This document shows positions 46,409 to 55,746 of a stretch of DNA of 64,000 bases, one piece after another. Every line of letters starts with the position of its first letter. Positions within the stretch are counted from its first letter, which is position 1. The notes below the pieces were generated by a model. That model had not been told where the DNA came from. It was given only the letters and a program-made list of their open reading frames with translations, and searched no databases. This DNA is from Pseudomonas sp. dw_612. Lineage in GTDB: Bacteria; Pseudomonadota; Gammaproteobacteria; Pseudomonadales; Pseudomonadaceae. The stretch is taken from the NCBI RefSeq assembly GCF_018449725.1, contig NZ_JAAVVC010000005.1, positions 248,001-312,000 of the forward strand, written 5' to 3'. A program made the position numbers and the translations under genes.

Positions 46409-47788
46409 ATGATTAAAGATCCCTTTGCAAGACTCGGCCTGGACCGTGAAGTCCTGACTGTCAGCCAGCTCAACGGCCGCGCGCGGGTGTTGCTGGAAGA
46501 CGTGTTCAGCAATATCTGGGTCGAGGGCGAAATCTCCAACCTCGCCCGCCCGGCGTCCGGCCACGTGTATTTCACCCTCAAGGACAGCGGCGCCCAGGTG
46601 CGTTGCGCGCTGTTCCGGCAGAACGCCGCGCGGGTGCGCCAGGCGCTGAAGGATGGCCTGGCGGTCAAGGTGCGCGGCAAGGTCTCCCTGTTCGAGGGCC
46701 GTGGCGACTATCAACTCATCCTCGATACCGTGGAGCCGGCCGGTGACGGAGCCCTGCGCCTGGCCTTCGATGCGCTGAAAGAAAAGCTCAGCGCCGAAGG
46801 CCTGTTCAGTGCCGAGCGCAAAGTGCCGCTGCCGGCCCATCCGCAACGCATCGGCATCATCAGCTCGCCGACCGGCGCGGTGATCCGCGACATCATCAGC
46901 GTGTTCCGCCGTCGCGCGCCACAGGTGCAATTGACGCTGATCCCCACCGCCGTGCAGGGCCGCGAAGCCACCGCGCAGATTGTCCGCGCCCTGAAACTGG
47001 CGGACGCCCGGGGCTTCGACGCGCTGATCCTGGCCCGTGGCGGCGGTTCGCTGGAAGACCTCTGGTGCTTCAACGAAGAAGCCGTGGCCCGCGCCGTGGA
47101 TGCCTGTGTGACGCCGATTGTCAGCGCCGTCGGGCATGAAACCGATGTGTCGATCAGCGACTTCGTGGCCGACGTTCGCGCACCAACGCCTTCCGCCGCC
47201 GCCGAACTGCTGGCACCGGACTCCAGCGACCTGGTGCGCCGGGTCGAAAGCCTGCATCGACGCCTGGTGATGCGCATCCGTGATCGCTTGATGCGTGATC
47301 GCTTGCGCCTGGAAGGCATGTCCCGCCGCCTGCGCCATCCGGGCGAACGGCTGCGCCAGCAAGCACAACGCCTGGACGATCTGGACATGCGCATGCGCCG
47401 GGCCTTCGAGCGCAGCCTCAATACCCGCCGCGAACGCTTGATCCGCCTGGAAACCCGGCTCGCCGGGCAACATCCGGGCCGGCAACTCGCCCTGCTGCGC
47501 CAGCGCCTCGACAGCCTCGCCGAGCGCCTGCCCCGGGCCATCCGCGAAGGGCTCAAAAGCCGTCGTCAGCAATTGCAAAGCCAAGTGCAGACGCTGCAAG
47601 TGGTCAGCCCGCTGGCAACCCTTGCCCGTGGCTACAGCATTCTGCTGGACGAGCGCGGCAACGCGATCCGCAGCGCCGAACAGACCCACAACGGCCAGCG
47701 TCTGAAAGCCAGACTGGGCAACGGCGAGCTGCAAGTGCGCGTCGAAGACAATCACCTGACGCCTGTCACCCTTTCTCTACTGGATTGA
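46409..47788 (+). CDS. xseA: Exodeoxyribonuclease VII large subunit XseA
   Basis: A 459-residue nuclease subunit that with XseB degrades single-stranded DNA. OB-fold N-terminus (VLTVSQLNGRARVLLEDVF, IWVEGEISNLARPASGHVYF) and the catalytic region with GIISSPTGAVIRDI, RGGGSLEDLWCFNEE and SAVGHETDVSISD. A coiled-coil-rich C-terminal half (MRDRLRLEGMSRRLRH) follows. Start at 46409 (MIKDPFARL) matches the family; ATG at 46400 (MRPMIK) lies at better spacing from a GAAGAA site and is an equal alternative. Four bases before the next gene. Confidence 0.92.
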   Translation: MIKDPFARLGLDREVLTVSQLNGRARVLLEDVFSNIWVEGEISNLARPASGHVYFTLKDSGAQVRCALFRQNAARVRQALKDGLAVKVRGKVSLFEGRGDYQLILDTVEPAGDGALRLAFDALKEKLSAEGLFSAERKVPLPAHPQRIGIISSPTGAVIRDIISVFRRRAPQVQLTLIPTAVQGREATAQIVRALKLADARGFDALILARGGGSLEDLWCFNEEAVARAVDACVTPIVSAVGHETDVSISDFVADVRAPTPSAAAELLAPDSSDLVRRVESLHRRLVMRIRDRLMRDRLRLEGMSRRLRHPGERLRQQAQRLDDLDMRMRRAFERSLNTRRERLIRLETRLAGQHPGRQLALLRQRLDSLAERLPRAIREGLKSRRQQLQSQVQTLQVVSPLATLARGYSILLDERGNAIRSAEQTHNGQRLKARLGNGELQVRVEDNHLTPVTLSLLD

Positions 47789-47791
47789 CCC

Positions 47792-48613
47792 ATGCCGCGT
47801 TTCCTGGCTCCACTACTGTTGCTGTGCCTGACCTTCAACGCCCACGCCGACAGTTACATCACCCGCCTGCTGAACAAACCGGTGCCGGGCGGCGTGGCCG
47901 TGGTGGATCTGGGCGCTGCGGCCCAGGCGCCGAAAGCCACGTATCAAGGCAAACCGGTGTTGGTGGTCAAGGAACAGAGCAATTGGCTGGCCATCGTTGG
48001 TGTGCCGTTGACGGTTAAACCGGGCACGCAGCAGGTAAGCAGCGGCGGCCGCAATCTGAGTTTCACCGTTGGCAACAAGAAATACCCGGAACAGCACATC
48101 ACGCTGAAGAACACGCAACAGGTCAATCCGAACCCGGAGAACCTCAAGCGGATCGAAGGCGAACTGGCCGAGCAGATCCAGGCGTATCGCAGCTTCAGCC
48201 CAGGCACGCCGAGCAACCTGTTGCTGGACAAACCGGTCAACGGGCCGCTTTCTAGTAAGTTTGGTGTGCGTCGGTTCTTTAATGGTGAAGAGCGCAATCC
48301 CCATGCGGGCCTGGACTTCGCGGTGCCGGCGGGCACGCCGATCAAGACCCCGGCGGCGGGCAAGGTGATTTTGATCGGCAACTACTTCTTCAATGGCAAC
48401 ACGGTGTTTGTCGACCATGGGCAAGGCTTTATCAGCATGTTCTGCCACATGTCGAAGATTGATGTGAAGGTTGGGCAGCAATTGGCGCGCGGCGGGGTAG
48501 TTGGGAAAGTGGGCTCCACTGGGCGGGCGACCGGGCCGCATATGCACTGGAATATCAGCCTGAATGATGCGCGGGTGGATCCGGCGATTTTTATTGGGGC
48601 GTTTCAGCCTTAG
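47792..48613 (+). CDS. Periplasmic M23-family (LytM) metallopeptidase
   Basis: A 273-residue protein with signal peptide (ending FNAHADSY). The C-terminal M23 domain has the zinc ligands NPHAGLDFAVPAGTP (His, Asp) and GPHMHWNI (His-x-His), with FCHMSK between. It is complete in metal ligands, so likely an active peptidoglycan endopeptidase. The N-terminal half holds a domain common in such pseudomonad proteins. It starts three bases after the xseA stop and is probably cotranscribed. Confidence 0.9.
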   Translation: MPRFLAPLLLLCLTFNAHADSYITRLLNKPVPGGVAVVDLGAAAQAPKATYQGKPVLVVKEQSNWLAIVGVPLTVKPGTQQVSSGGRNLSFTVGNKKYPEQHITLKNTQQVNPNPENLKRIEGELAEQIQAYRSFSPGTPSNLLLDKPVNGPLSSKFGVRRFFNGEERNPHAGLDFAVPAGTPIKTPAAGKVILIGNYFFNGNTVFVDHGQGFISMFCHMSKIDVKVGQQLARGGVVGKVGSTGRATGPHMHWNISLNDARVDPAIFIGAFQP

Positions 48614-48631
48614 ATAGTTATTAAGGCTACT

Positions 48632-48738
48632 GGCCTCTTCGCGAGCAAGCCCGCTCCCACAAGGGACTTTCGGTATGCGCAGATTCTGTGTGCACACCGG
48701 CCAAAATGTGGGAGCGGGCTTGCTCGCGAAGGCGGCCT
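48632..48738. repeat. Divergent REP pair after the M23 peptidase
   Basis: TTCGCGAGCAAGCCCGCTCC at left and TGTGGGAGCGGGCTTGCTCG at right, 46 bases apart, facing each other. Confidence 0.92.
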
Positions 48739-48913
48739 CACAGACACAACATCACCCACTCCCAATTGCGCACCATCCAAACCCCACGCAAACATCCAAA
48801 CAATCGCCCCACATCACAGCAATAAAATCTCGCCAAACCCGCCTTTTCGAGTATTCCTCTCAATTTTTTTCGACTGCTTGCCAACCTCAACCCCGGCGGT
48901 TAGGGTTAAAGCC

Positions 48914-48991
48914 ATGAAAACCTCTCACACCCTCATCCAGCTTCGCCAGCACCGCAGCCTGTGCCTCGTCAGCGCACGACTGCCGGGCTGA
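48914..48991 (+). CDS. Candidate leuA leader peptide (25 residues)
   Basis: A short frame MKTSHTLIQLRQHRSLCLVS followed by ARLPG and TGA, 90 bases before leuA. AGGG lies eight bases before the ATG. Of 25 codons, five are Leu with one Ile and one Val, and the other residues include many Arg and His. A region of possible secondary structure (GGCCG-CGGCC, 49033-49055) follows. This fits a translated leader controlling leuA, but the Leu codons are not in one block as in the E. coli leader. Too short to judge by composition alone. Confidence 0.5.
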   Translation: MKTSHTLIQLRQHRSLCLVSARLPG

Positions 48992-49081
48992 ATCGCGGTG
49001 CCTCGCCTGACACGTTTCCCCAACAACTTTTGATCCACCGGCAGGCCGCCTCTTTTCGGCCCACACAATAAGGATTTTCCG

Positions 49082-50764
49082 ATGAGCATGCTCAAAGACC
49101 CGTCTTCGAAATACCGCGCGTTCCCGACTATCGACATTCCGGACCGCACCTGGCCGTCGAAGACCATCACCGCCGCGCCGATCTGGTGCAGCTCGGATCT
49201 GCGTGACGGCAACCAGTCGCTGATCGAGCCGATGGACGCCGTGAAAAAGCTGCGTTTCTGGAAAACCCTGGTGCAAGTGGGCGTGAAGGAAATCGAAGCC
49301 TCGTTCCCGGCGGCTTCGCAAACCGACTTCGACTTCGTGCGCACCCTGATCGAAGACGGCCACATCCCGGACGACACCACCATTCAGGTGCTGACCCAGG
49401 GCCGTGAAGACTTGATCGAGCGCACTTTCGAATCCCTGCGCGGCGCGAAGAAAGCCATCGTTCACCTGTACAACGCGACCTCCCCTTCCTTCCGCCGCAT
49501 TGTCTTCAACCAGGACAAGGACGGGATCAAGGCCATCGCCGTAAACGCCGCCAAGCTGTTCGTCAAATTCGCCGCCCAGCAGCCGGACACCGAGTGGACC
49601 TTCGAATACTCGCCGGAAACCTTCAGCGCCACCGAACTCGAGTTCGCCAAAGAAGTGTGCGACGCGGTGATCGACGTCTGGAACCCGACGCCTGAGCACA
49701 AGGTGATCCTCAACCTGCCGGCCACCGTCGAATGCGCAACCCCGAACATCTACGCCGACCAGATCGAATGGTTCGGTCGTCACATCAACCGTCGTGACAG
49801 TGTGATCATCAGCCTGCACACCCATAACGACCGTGGCACCGGCGTAGCCGCCACCGAGTTGGGCCTGATGGCCGGCGCCGACCGTGTCGAAGGCTGCCTG
49901 TTCGGCAACGGCGAGCGCACCGGTAACGTCGATCTGGTGACCGTGGCGTTGAACCTCTACACCCAGGGCATCCACCCTGAACTGGACTTCTCCGACATCG
50001 ATGGCGTGCGCAAAGTCGTCGAAGAGTGCAACCAGATCCAGGTGCACCCGCGTCACCCGTACGTCGGCGACCTGGTCCACACCGCGTTCTCCGGCTCGCA
50101 CCAGGATGCGATCCGCAAGGGTTTCGCCCAGCAGCAACCGGACACCCTGTGGGAAGTCCCGTACTTGCCGATCGACCCGGCCGACATCGGCCGCAGCTAC
50201 GAGGCGGTCATCCGCGTCAACAGCCAGTCGGGCAAGGGCGGTATCGCTTACCTGCTGGAACAGGAATACGGCATCAGCTTGCCGCGCCGCATGCAGATCG
50301 AGTTCAGCCAGGTCGTGCAGCGTGAAACCGATCGCCTCGGCTTGGAAATGACCGCCCAGCAAATCCACGCGCTGCTGCACAGCGAGTACTTGCAGGCCAA
50401 CACTCCGTACGCGCTGGTCAGCCATCGCTTGCAGGAAGAGAACGGCAACAGCTCGGTCGAAGTGGAAGTCTCGGGCAAGGGCCAGGGCGAAACCAACCTG
50501 CACTGGCGCGGCAAGGGCAACGGCGCCCTGGAAGCCTTAGTGGCCGGCCTGCCGATCCCAGTGGAAATCATGGACTACAACGAACACGCGATTGGCGCGG
50601 GCACCAATGCCAAGGCTGCGGCCTACATTGAACTGCGAGTTGAAGGCCAGCGTGCGGTGCACGGCGTGGGCATTGATGAAAACATCACCACAGCGAGCTT
50701 CAAAGCGCTGTTCAGCGCGCTGAACCGCTCGTTGAGCCAGCCGCAAGCGAAAGAAGCGGCGTAA
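49082..50764 (+). CDS. leuA: 2-isopropylmalate synthase LeuA
   Basis: A 560-residue enzyme, the first committed step of leucine synthesis. DRE-TIM signs: [18 protein letters not shown] near residue 40, [44 protein letters not shown] (metal His, Asn). The C-terminal allosteric domain (leucine feedback) begins near residue 440. The length places it in the longer LeuA type. Preceded by a possible leader peptide; a strong terminator follows. Confidence 0.96.
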   Translation: MSMLKDPSSKYRAFPTIDIPDRTWPSKTITAAPIWCSSDLRDGNQSLIEPMDAVKKLRFWKTLVQVGVKEIEASFPAASQTDFDFVRTLIEDGHIPDDTTIQVLTQGREDLIERTFESLRGAKKAIVHLYNATSPSFRRIVFNQDKDGIKAIAVNAAKLFVKFAAQQPDTEWTFEYSPETFSATELEFAKEVCDAVIDVWNPTPEHKVILNLPATVECATPNIYADQIEWFGRHINRRDSVIISLHTHNDRGTGVAATELGLMAGADRVEGCLFGNGERTGNVDLVTVALNLYTQGIHPELDFSDIDGVRKVVEECNQIQVHPRHPYVGDLVHTAFSGSHQDAIRKGFAQQQPDTLWEVPYLPIDPADIGRSYEAVIRVNSQSGKGGIAYLLEQEYGISLPRRMQIEFSQVVQRETDRLGLEMTAQQIHALLHSEYLQANTPYALVSHRLQEENGNSSVEVEVSGKGQGETNLHWRGKGNGALEALVAGLPIPVEIMDYNEHAIGAGTNAKAAAYIELRVEGQRAVHGVGIDENITTASFKALFSALNRSLSQPQAKEAA

Positions 50765-50780
50765 GCGTTCGCTGAAATGC

Positions 50781-50815
50781 AAAAGGCCCCAAGGTGCGAA
50801 CCTTGGGGCCTTTTT
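50781..50815. terminator. Bidirectional terminator after leuA
   Basis: AAAAGGCCCCAAGG, loop TGCGAA and CCTTGGGGCCTTTTT. The A-run and T-run serve both strands, ending leuA and the opposing amidase transcript. Confidence 0.93.
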
Positions 50816-50828
50816 GTTTGTGCCGTTT

Positions 50829-50911
50829 GAAGATCAAAAGATCGCAGCCTTCGGCAGCTCCTACATTGGAATGCGATCCCCTGTAGGAGCTGCCGAAGGC
50901 TGCGATCTTTT
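50829..50911. repeat. Divergent REP pair of GTAGGAGCTGCCGAAGG family
   Basis: ATCGCAGCCTTCGGCAGCTC at left and CTGTAGGAGCTGCCGAAGGC at right with 16 bases between, directly before the amidase stop. Confidence 0.92.
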
Positions 50912-50917
50912 TGGGCG

Positions 50918-51709
50918 TCAGGTGAACTCGAAAGTATCTGCATCCAGATTCGCCGGAAAGCGAGTGCGATATGCCGCCAGTTCCGCCGCATCCAGCACCA
51001 CCTGAAACACCCCATCCGCCTCGCCTGCGCTGAGCAAGGTTTCACCCTGGAAATCCAGCACCTGACTGTCACCGGTATAGGCAAAACCCTTGCCGTCGGT
51101 GCCGATGCGGTTCACCGCCGCCACATAGCACAGGTTTTCGATCGCCCGGGCCGGCAGTAACCGGTTCCAGTGCTGACGCCGTGCACCCGGCCAGTTGGCG
51201 GTGTACAGCAGCAGGTCTGTGTCCTGAGCATCCCGGCTCCACACCGGGAAGCGCAGGTCGTAGCAAATCAGCGGCCGAATGCGCCACCCCTTGAGTTCGA
51301 ACTGCACCTGACGTTCGCCGGGGGTGTAATGATTGTGCTCGCCAGCCATGCGGAACAGGTGGCGCTTGTCGTAATGCAACACCTCGCCGTCCGGCCGCGC
51401 CCAGAGCAGGCGATTGCGGTGGCTGCCATCGGCAGCCTGGACAATCACGCTGCCGGTGATCACTGCATCGTATTTTTCAGCCTGGATCCGCAGCCACTTG
51501 CTGGTCGGGCCGTTTTCCGACTCCGCCAGCGTCTCGGACTGCATGGAGAAGCCCGTGGTGAACATCTCCGGCAGGATGATCAGGTCCGCGCCGCGTGCCT
51601 GTTCCAGCAACTGCTCGAAATGCTCCAGGTTGGCCTGGCGGTCGTGCCAGGCCAGGGTGGTCTGGATCAGCGCGATGTTCAGGTTGGGCAGCGCACTCAG
51701 ATCACGCAT
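50918..51709 (-). CDS. Carbon-nitrogen hydrolase / omega-amidase (YafV/MtnU-like)
   Basis: A 263-residue nitrilase-family enzyme. The Glu-Lys-Cys triad is visible: ILPEMFTTGF (Glu near residue 48), YDKRHLF (Lys near 125) and LICYDLRFPVW (Cys near 150). YafV-type amidases hydrolyse alpha-keto acid amides such as ketoglutaramate left by glutamine transaminases. The gene overlaps the upstream aminotransferase by 13 bases, matching the known pairing of omega-amidase and a methionine/glutamine-type aminotransferase in methionine salvage. Confidence 0.88.
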   Translation of the reverse strand: MRDLSALPNLNIALIQTTLAWHDRQANLEHFEQLLEQARGADLIILPEMFTTGFSMQSETLAESENGPTSKWLRIQAEKYDAVITGSVIVQAADGSHRNRLLWARPDGEVLHYDKRHLFRMAGEHNHYTPGERQVQFELKGWRIRPLICYDLRFPVWSRDAQDTDLLLYTANWPGARRQHWNRLLPARAIENLCYVAAVNRIGTDGKGFAYTGDSQVLDFQGETLLSAGEADGVFQVVLDAAELAAYRTRFPANLDADTFEFT

Positions 51710-52845
51710 AGTTTTTCCGCTGCTTCACGCAGGGTCTCCTCGCGTTTGGCGAAGCACAAGCGCACCAGGCGCTGGCCTTCAGGTGGGTTCTGGTAGAACA
51801 CCGAGATCGGGATGCTCGCCACGCCGTGCTCGCGGGTCATCCAGAGCGCCATCTCGACGTCGTTGAGGTCCGGGCGAATCTGCGAATAATCGACCAATTG
51901 GAAATAGGTGCCCGTGACACGGGTCAAGCTGAAGCGCGAGGGCGCCAGCAGATCGCAGAACAGATCGCGCTTGGCCTGGTAGAAACCCGGCAGTTCTTCA
52001 ACGTGTTCCGGATGCTCGGCCATGAAGTCGGCCAGGGCGAATTGCAGCGGGGTCACGCCGCAGAAACTGACGTACTGGTGCACCTTGCGCAATTCTGCCG
52101 TGAGGGCCGGCGGTGCGACGACATAGCCGGTTTTCCAACCCGTGACGTGGTAGGTCTTGCCGAAGGAACTGACGACGAAGGCACGCTGATACAGCTCTTC
52201 ATGATTCAGTACGCTGACGTGAGGCACGCCGTCGAACACCAGGTGTTCGTAGACTTCGTCGCTGACGATGTAGATATCGCGCTCACGAATCAAATCCGCC
52301 AATTGATCCAGTTCGGCCCGGCTGATCAGCGCGCCACTCGGGTTGTGCGGCGTATTGAGCACGATCATCCGCGTACGCGGTGTAATCGCCTCTGCCAACT
52401 TCTGGAAGTCGATAGAGAAATCGTCCAGCCCGAGCTGTACGTGGACGCAACGGCCACCGGCCAACTCCACCGACGGTTCGTAACTGTCGTAGCACGGGTC
52501 GAAGACGATCACTTCGTCGCCGCTGTGGATAACCGCCTGAATCGCACAGAAGATCGCTTGCGTGGCGCCGGGCGTGACCGTCACTTCCTGATCAACATCC
52601 ACGTTGACGCCGTAGCTGCGAGCGATTTTCGCCACAATCTGCTGCCGCAACGCCGGCAGGCCGGTCATCGGCGAATACTGGTTGTGGCCACTGGCAATGT
52701 GCCGGCCGACCGCATCGCACAGCCCCTTCGGGGCATCGAAATCGGGAAACCCCTGGGACAGGTTGATCGCCCCGGTTTGCGCCGCGAGCTGGGACATCTG
52801 AGTGAAGATAGTGATGCCGACATTCGGCAGCTTACTGGTGATCAT
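51697..52845 (-). CDS. PLP-dependent aminotransferase, methionine type (YbdL/MtnE-like)
   Basis: A 382-residue fold-type I enzyme with GFPDFDAPKGL and NQYSPMTGLPALRQQI near the start, NTPHNPSGALI, SDEVYEHLVFDG, and the lysine in SSFGKTYHVTGWKTGY (near residue 235). The closest family is methionine/keto-methylthiobutyrate aminotransferase. Start at 52845 (MITSKLP); upstream codons encode unrelated sequence. It overlaps the omega-amidase, supporting a joint role in recycling methionine with glutamine as donor. Confidence 0.88.
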   Translation of the reverse strand: MITSKLPNVGITIFTQMSQLAAQTGAINLSQGFPDFDAPKGLCDAVGRHIASGHNQYSPMTGLPALRQQIVAKIARSYGVNVDVDQEVTVTPGATQAIFCAIQAVIHSGDEVIVFDPCYDSYEPSVELAGGRCVHVQLGLDDFSIDFQKLAEAITPRTRMIVLNTPHNPSGALISRAELDQLADLIRERDIYIVSDEVYEHLVFDGVPHVSVLNHEELYQRAFVVSSFGKTYHVTGWKTGYVVAPPALTAELRKVHQYVSFCGVTPLQFALADFMAEHPEHVEELPGFYQAKRDLFCDLLAPSRFSLTRVTGTYFQLVDYSQIRPDLNDVEMALWMTREHGVASIPISVFYQNPPEGQRLVRLCFAKREETLREAAEKLCVI

Positions 52846-52864
52846 CGGTAGCCCCTTGCAGGTG

Positions 52865-52894
52865 AGCTGCAAGTTTCAAGCTGCAAGCTGCAAG
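52865..52894. repeat. Short GCTGCAAG repeats upstream of the aminotransferase
   Basis: GAGCTGCAAG, TTTCAAGCTGCAAG and CTGCAAG follow each other at 52864-52894. Related sequence occurs again in inverted form at 52955-52980 (GAAGCTTGCGACTTAAAGCT). It is a low-complexity repeat common in this genus, without clear function. Confidence 0.5.
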
Positions 52895-52920
52895 TGGTCA
52901 AGCAACAAACCATCAGACAC

Positions 52921-52948
52921 AAAAAAGGGCTCTGACTTGAGCCCTTTT
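52921..52948. terminator. Terminator between der and the aminotransferase gene
   Basis: AAAAAAGGGCTC, loop TGACTT and GAGCCCTTTT. On the reverse strand the T-run follows the stem and ends der. Confidence 0.85.
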
Positions 52949-52984
52949 CTGCAGTTACTTGAAGCTTGCGACTTAAAGCTGCTT

Positions 52985-54454
52985 CTATTTCTTATCGCGG
53001 CGCTTTTTGTCGGCTTTTTTGTGGTGCGACATCATGCGACGCTTCTTGTTGACCTGACGGTCGGTGAGCGAGTTTTTGTTGCCTTCGTACGGGTTCTCGC
53101 CGCCCTTGAACTCGATGCGGATCGGCGTACCGACCAGCTTCAAGACCCGACGGTAAGTGTTTTCCAGATAACGCACGTAAGACTTCGGCACCTTCTCGAT
53201 CTGGTTACCGTGAATCACGATGATCGGCGGGTTCGCGCCACCCAAGTGGGCATAACGCAGCTTGATCCGGCGGTTGTTGACCATCGGTGGCGCGTGCTCG
53301 CCGACCGCATCTTCCAGAATCGTGGTCAGGCGGTTGGTTGGCCAGCGAGTGACCGCAGACTTGAACGAGTTCTGTACGGAGGCGTAGAGGTTGCCCACGC
53401 CCGTGCCGTGCAACGCCGAGATGAAGTGAATGTCGGCGAAGTCGACGAAGAACAGCCGGCGTTGCAGCTCGACCTTCACGAAATCGCGTTCGCCCGGCGT
53501 CATGCCGTCCCACTTGTTGATCGCGATCACCAACGCACGACCTGCTTCAAGGGCAAAGCCCAGCAGGTTGAGGTCGTGGTCCACCACGCCTTCGCGGGCG
53601 TCCATCACGAAGATCACCACGTTGGCGTCTTTGATCGCTTGCAGGGTTTTGACCACGGAGAATTTTTCAACTTCTTCGTGGATCTTGCCGCGCTTGCGCA
53701 CACCGGCGGTGTCGATCAGCGTGTACTTCTCGTCGTTACGCTCGAACGGGATGTAGATACTGTCGCGGGTCGTGCCGGGCTCGTCGTACACAATGACCCG
53801 GTCTTCACCGAGCATGCGGTTGACGAGGGTCGACTTGCCGACGTTCGGGCGGCCGATGATGGCGATCTTGATCCCGTCTTTTTCGCTCGGGCCAGGAATG
53901 CGCTTGGCTTCCTCGCCTTCAGCAACGATCTCTTCTTCGCCGTCTTCTGGCTCTTCTTCGTCTTTCGGGAAGGAGCTCAGGGCGATTTCGAGCATCTGGG
54001 TGATGCCACGACCGTGGGCGCCGGCGATCGGAATCGCGTGGCCCATGCCCAACGGGGCGAATTCTGCGCGGGCCATTTCAGGGTCGATGTTGTCGACCTT
54101 GTTGGCAACCACGTAGGAACGCTTGTTACGTTTGCGCAAATGCTCGGCGATCATCTGGTCGGCGGCGGTGAAACCGGCCTTGGCATCTACCAGGAACAGA
54201 ACGACATCGGCTTCTTCAATGGCCAGCAGCGACTGCTCGGCCATTTTTTCGTCCATACCGTGCTCGTCACCGGAGATACCGCCGGTGTCGACCAGAATGT
54301 AGGAACGCCCTTGCCACTTGGCCTCACCGTATTGGCGATCACGGGTCAGACCGGACAAGTCGCCGACGATGGCGTCGCGAGTCCTGGTCAGGCGGTTGAA
54401 CAAGGTGGACTTGCCGACGTTCGGTCGGCCCACCAGGGCGATTACGGGAACCAT
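52985..54454 (-). CDS. der: Ribosome-assembly GTPase Der (EngA)
   Basis: A 489-residue tandem GTPase. Two G domains carry GRPNVGKST loops (near residues 9 and 205), each with DTxG ([14 protein letters not shown]) and NKxD (ANKVDN, INKWDG). An acidic linker ([19 protein letters not shown]) sits between. A KH-like C-terminal domain ends in a Lys/Arg-rich tail ([20 protein letters not shown]). Needed for 50S assembly. Start at 54454 (MVPVIALVG). It is separated from bamB by 140 bases containing a terminator-like hairpin, so it may be transcribed partly from its own promoter. Confidence 0.95.
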   Translation of the reverse strand: MVPVIALVGRPNVGKSTLFNRLTRTRDAIVGDLSGLTRDRQYGEAKWQGRSYILVDTGGISGDEHGMDEKMAEQSLLAIEEADVVLFLVDAKAGFTAADQMIAEHLRKRNKRSYVVANKVDNIDPEMARAEFAPLGMGHAIPIAGAHGRGITQMLEIALSSFPKDEEEPEDGEEEIVAEGEEAKRIPGPSEKDGIKIAIIGRPNVGKSTLVNRMLGEDRVIVYDEPGTTRDSIYIPFERNDEKYTLIDTAGVRKRGKIHEEVEKFSVVKTLQAIKDANVVIFVMDAREGVVDHDLNLLGFALEAGRALVIAINKWDGMTPGERDFVKVELQRRLFFVDFADIHFISALHGTGVGNLYASVQNSFKSAVTRWPTNRLTTILEDAVGEHAPPMVNNRRIKLRYAHLGGANPPIIVIHGNQIEKVPKSYVRYLENTYRRVLKLVGTPIRIEFKGGENPYEGNKNSLTDRQVNKKRRMMSHHKKADKKRRDKK

Positions 54455-54480
54455 GCGGCTCTCCACTTCGTTATTTCAGA

Positions 54481-54510
54481 AAATACAAAAGCCGCTGCGA
54501 GGCAGCGGCT
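54481..54510 (-). terminator. Hairpin with U-tract upstream of der
   Basis: On the reverse strand AGCCGCTGC, loop CTC and GCAGCGGCT are followed by TTTTGTATTT, ending 27 bases before the der start. It would reduce read-through from bamB into der. Further hairpins (CCCCGT-ACGGGG, 54544-54559; GGGG-CCCC, 54566-54578) fill the gap. Confidence 0.75.
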
Positions 54511-54594
54511 GGTGCTCGGGGCAACGCTTGAGGGCGCTGCGAACCCCGTGGTTACGGGGCTGCCTGGGGTTTAACCCCAAGCATAGTCAAACCT

Positions 54595-55746
54595 TTACTT
54601 AATGGTCAGGGCTTCCAGTTTGCCACTGTTGCCATAGACATAAATCGTGTCACCCACCACCAGCGGACGGGCACGCAGGCCGTCGCTGTCGATGCGTTCG
54701 CGGCCGACGAAGCGACCGTCCACCTGGCTCAGCAGGTGCAGGTAGCCTTCCATGTCGCCGACTGCAACGTAGCTGGAGAATACTTCCGGCGCCGACAGTT
54801 GACGGCGAGCCAGCGAATCGTTGCTCCACAAGGCTGTGGTGGAACGTTCGTCGACGCCTTCAACGGTGCCCGAAGACAGGCTCACGTAGACGCTGCCAAA
54901 ACCCTGAGCGACACCGGCATAGCTGGAAGCATCACGCTGCCAGAGCTGACGACCGCTTTGCAGGTCCAGTGCCGCAACGCGACCCTGGTAGCTGGCCACG
55001 TACAGGGTTTCGCCGGACAACAGCAGACCGCCGTCGATATCGACCACGCGCTCCAGTTCCGAACGACCTTGTGGAATCGCAACCCGTTGTTCCCATACCG
55101 GCACGCCGTTGGAAATATCGAGCGCCACCACTTTACCGGTCGACAGGCCAGCCACCGCGAGGCGGTTGGTGACAACGGGTGCACTGGTGCCACGCAGGGT
55201 CAGGACCGCCGGAGTGCTGTCGTACAACCAGCGCTGGGTACCGGTCGCAGCGTCCAGGCCGATCAGACGATCGTCCTGGGTCTGGACCACCACAACGTCA
55301 CCGTTGTTGGCTGGCGGTGCGAGAACTTCGCTGGACACGCGAGCGCGCCATTTCTCTTCACCGTTGGTGGCGTCCAGGGCAACGATTTCACCCTTGAGCG
55401 TACCGATCGTGACCAGACCGTAACCCACGCCAACGGCGCCGGAAACAGGCAGTTCGAGATCTTTCTTCCATTTGACGTCGCCATTGCTGCGGTCCATCGC
55501 CACAATCACACCCGTGACGTCGGCCGCATAGATGGTGCTGCCATCGATCGCCGGTACCAGCATGTTGTAGGTTTCGCCCTGACCGTCACCGATCGAACGA
55601 CTCCATTGCTTCTGCAGGACCACTTCTTCTTTGAAGTCGACCAGTTCGGCCGGCGGCAATTCTTTTTTGCTGTTGCTGCTGCAACCCGCGGCCAAAATGG
55701 CCAGAGCCAGCAATGCTGCATGTTTCCAACGGATCACGTCACGCAT
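54595..55746 (-). CDS. bamB: Outer-membrane protein assembly factor BamB
   Basis: A 383-residue lipoprotein: lipobox LAAGC (Cys near residue 21). The eight-bladed propeller repeats are visible (for example VIVAMDRSNGDVKWKKDLEL, VVALDISNGVPVWEQRV, VAALDLQSGRQLWQRD). It is a periplasmic subunit of the BAM complex, helping fold outer-membrane beta barrels. The first eight bases of its frame overlap the end of yfgM. The start at 55746 (MRDVIRWKHAA) gives the lipoprotein signal; a longer frame is not signal-like. Confidence 0.95.
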   Translation of the reverse strand: MRDVIRWKHAALLALAILAAGCSSNSKKELPPAELVDFKEEVVLQKQWSRSIGDGQGETYNMLVPAIDGSTIYAADVTGVIVAMDRSNGDVKWKKDLELPVSGAVGVGYGLVTIGTLKGEIVALDATNGEEKWRARVSSEVLAPPANNGDVVVVQTQDDRLIGLDAATGTQRWLYDSTPAVLTLRGTSAPVVTNRLAVAGLSTGKVVALDISNGVPVWEQRVAIPQGRSELERVVDIDGGLLLSGETLYVASYQGRVAALDLQSGRQLWQRDASSYAGVAQGFGSVYVSLSSGTVEGVDERSTTALWSNDSLARRQLSAPEVFSSYVAVGDMEGYLHLLSQVDGRFVGRERIDSDGLRARPLVVGDTIYVYGNSGKLEALTIK

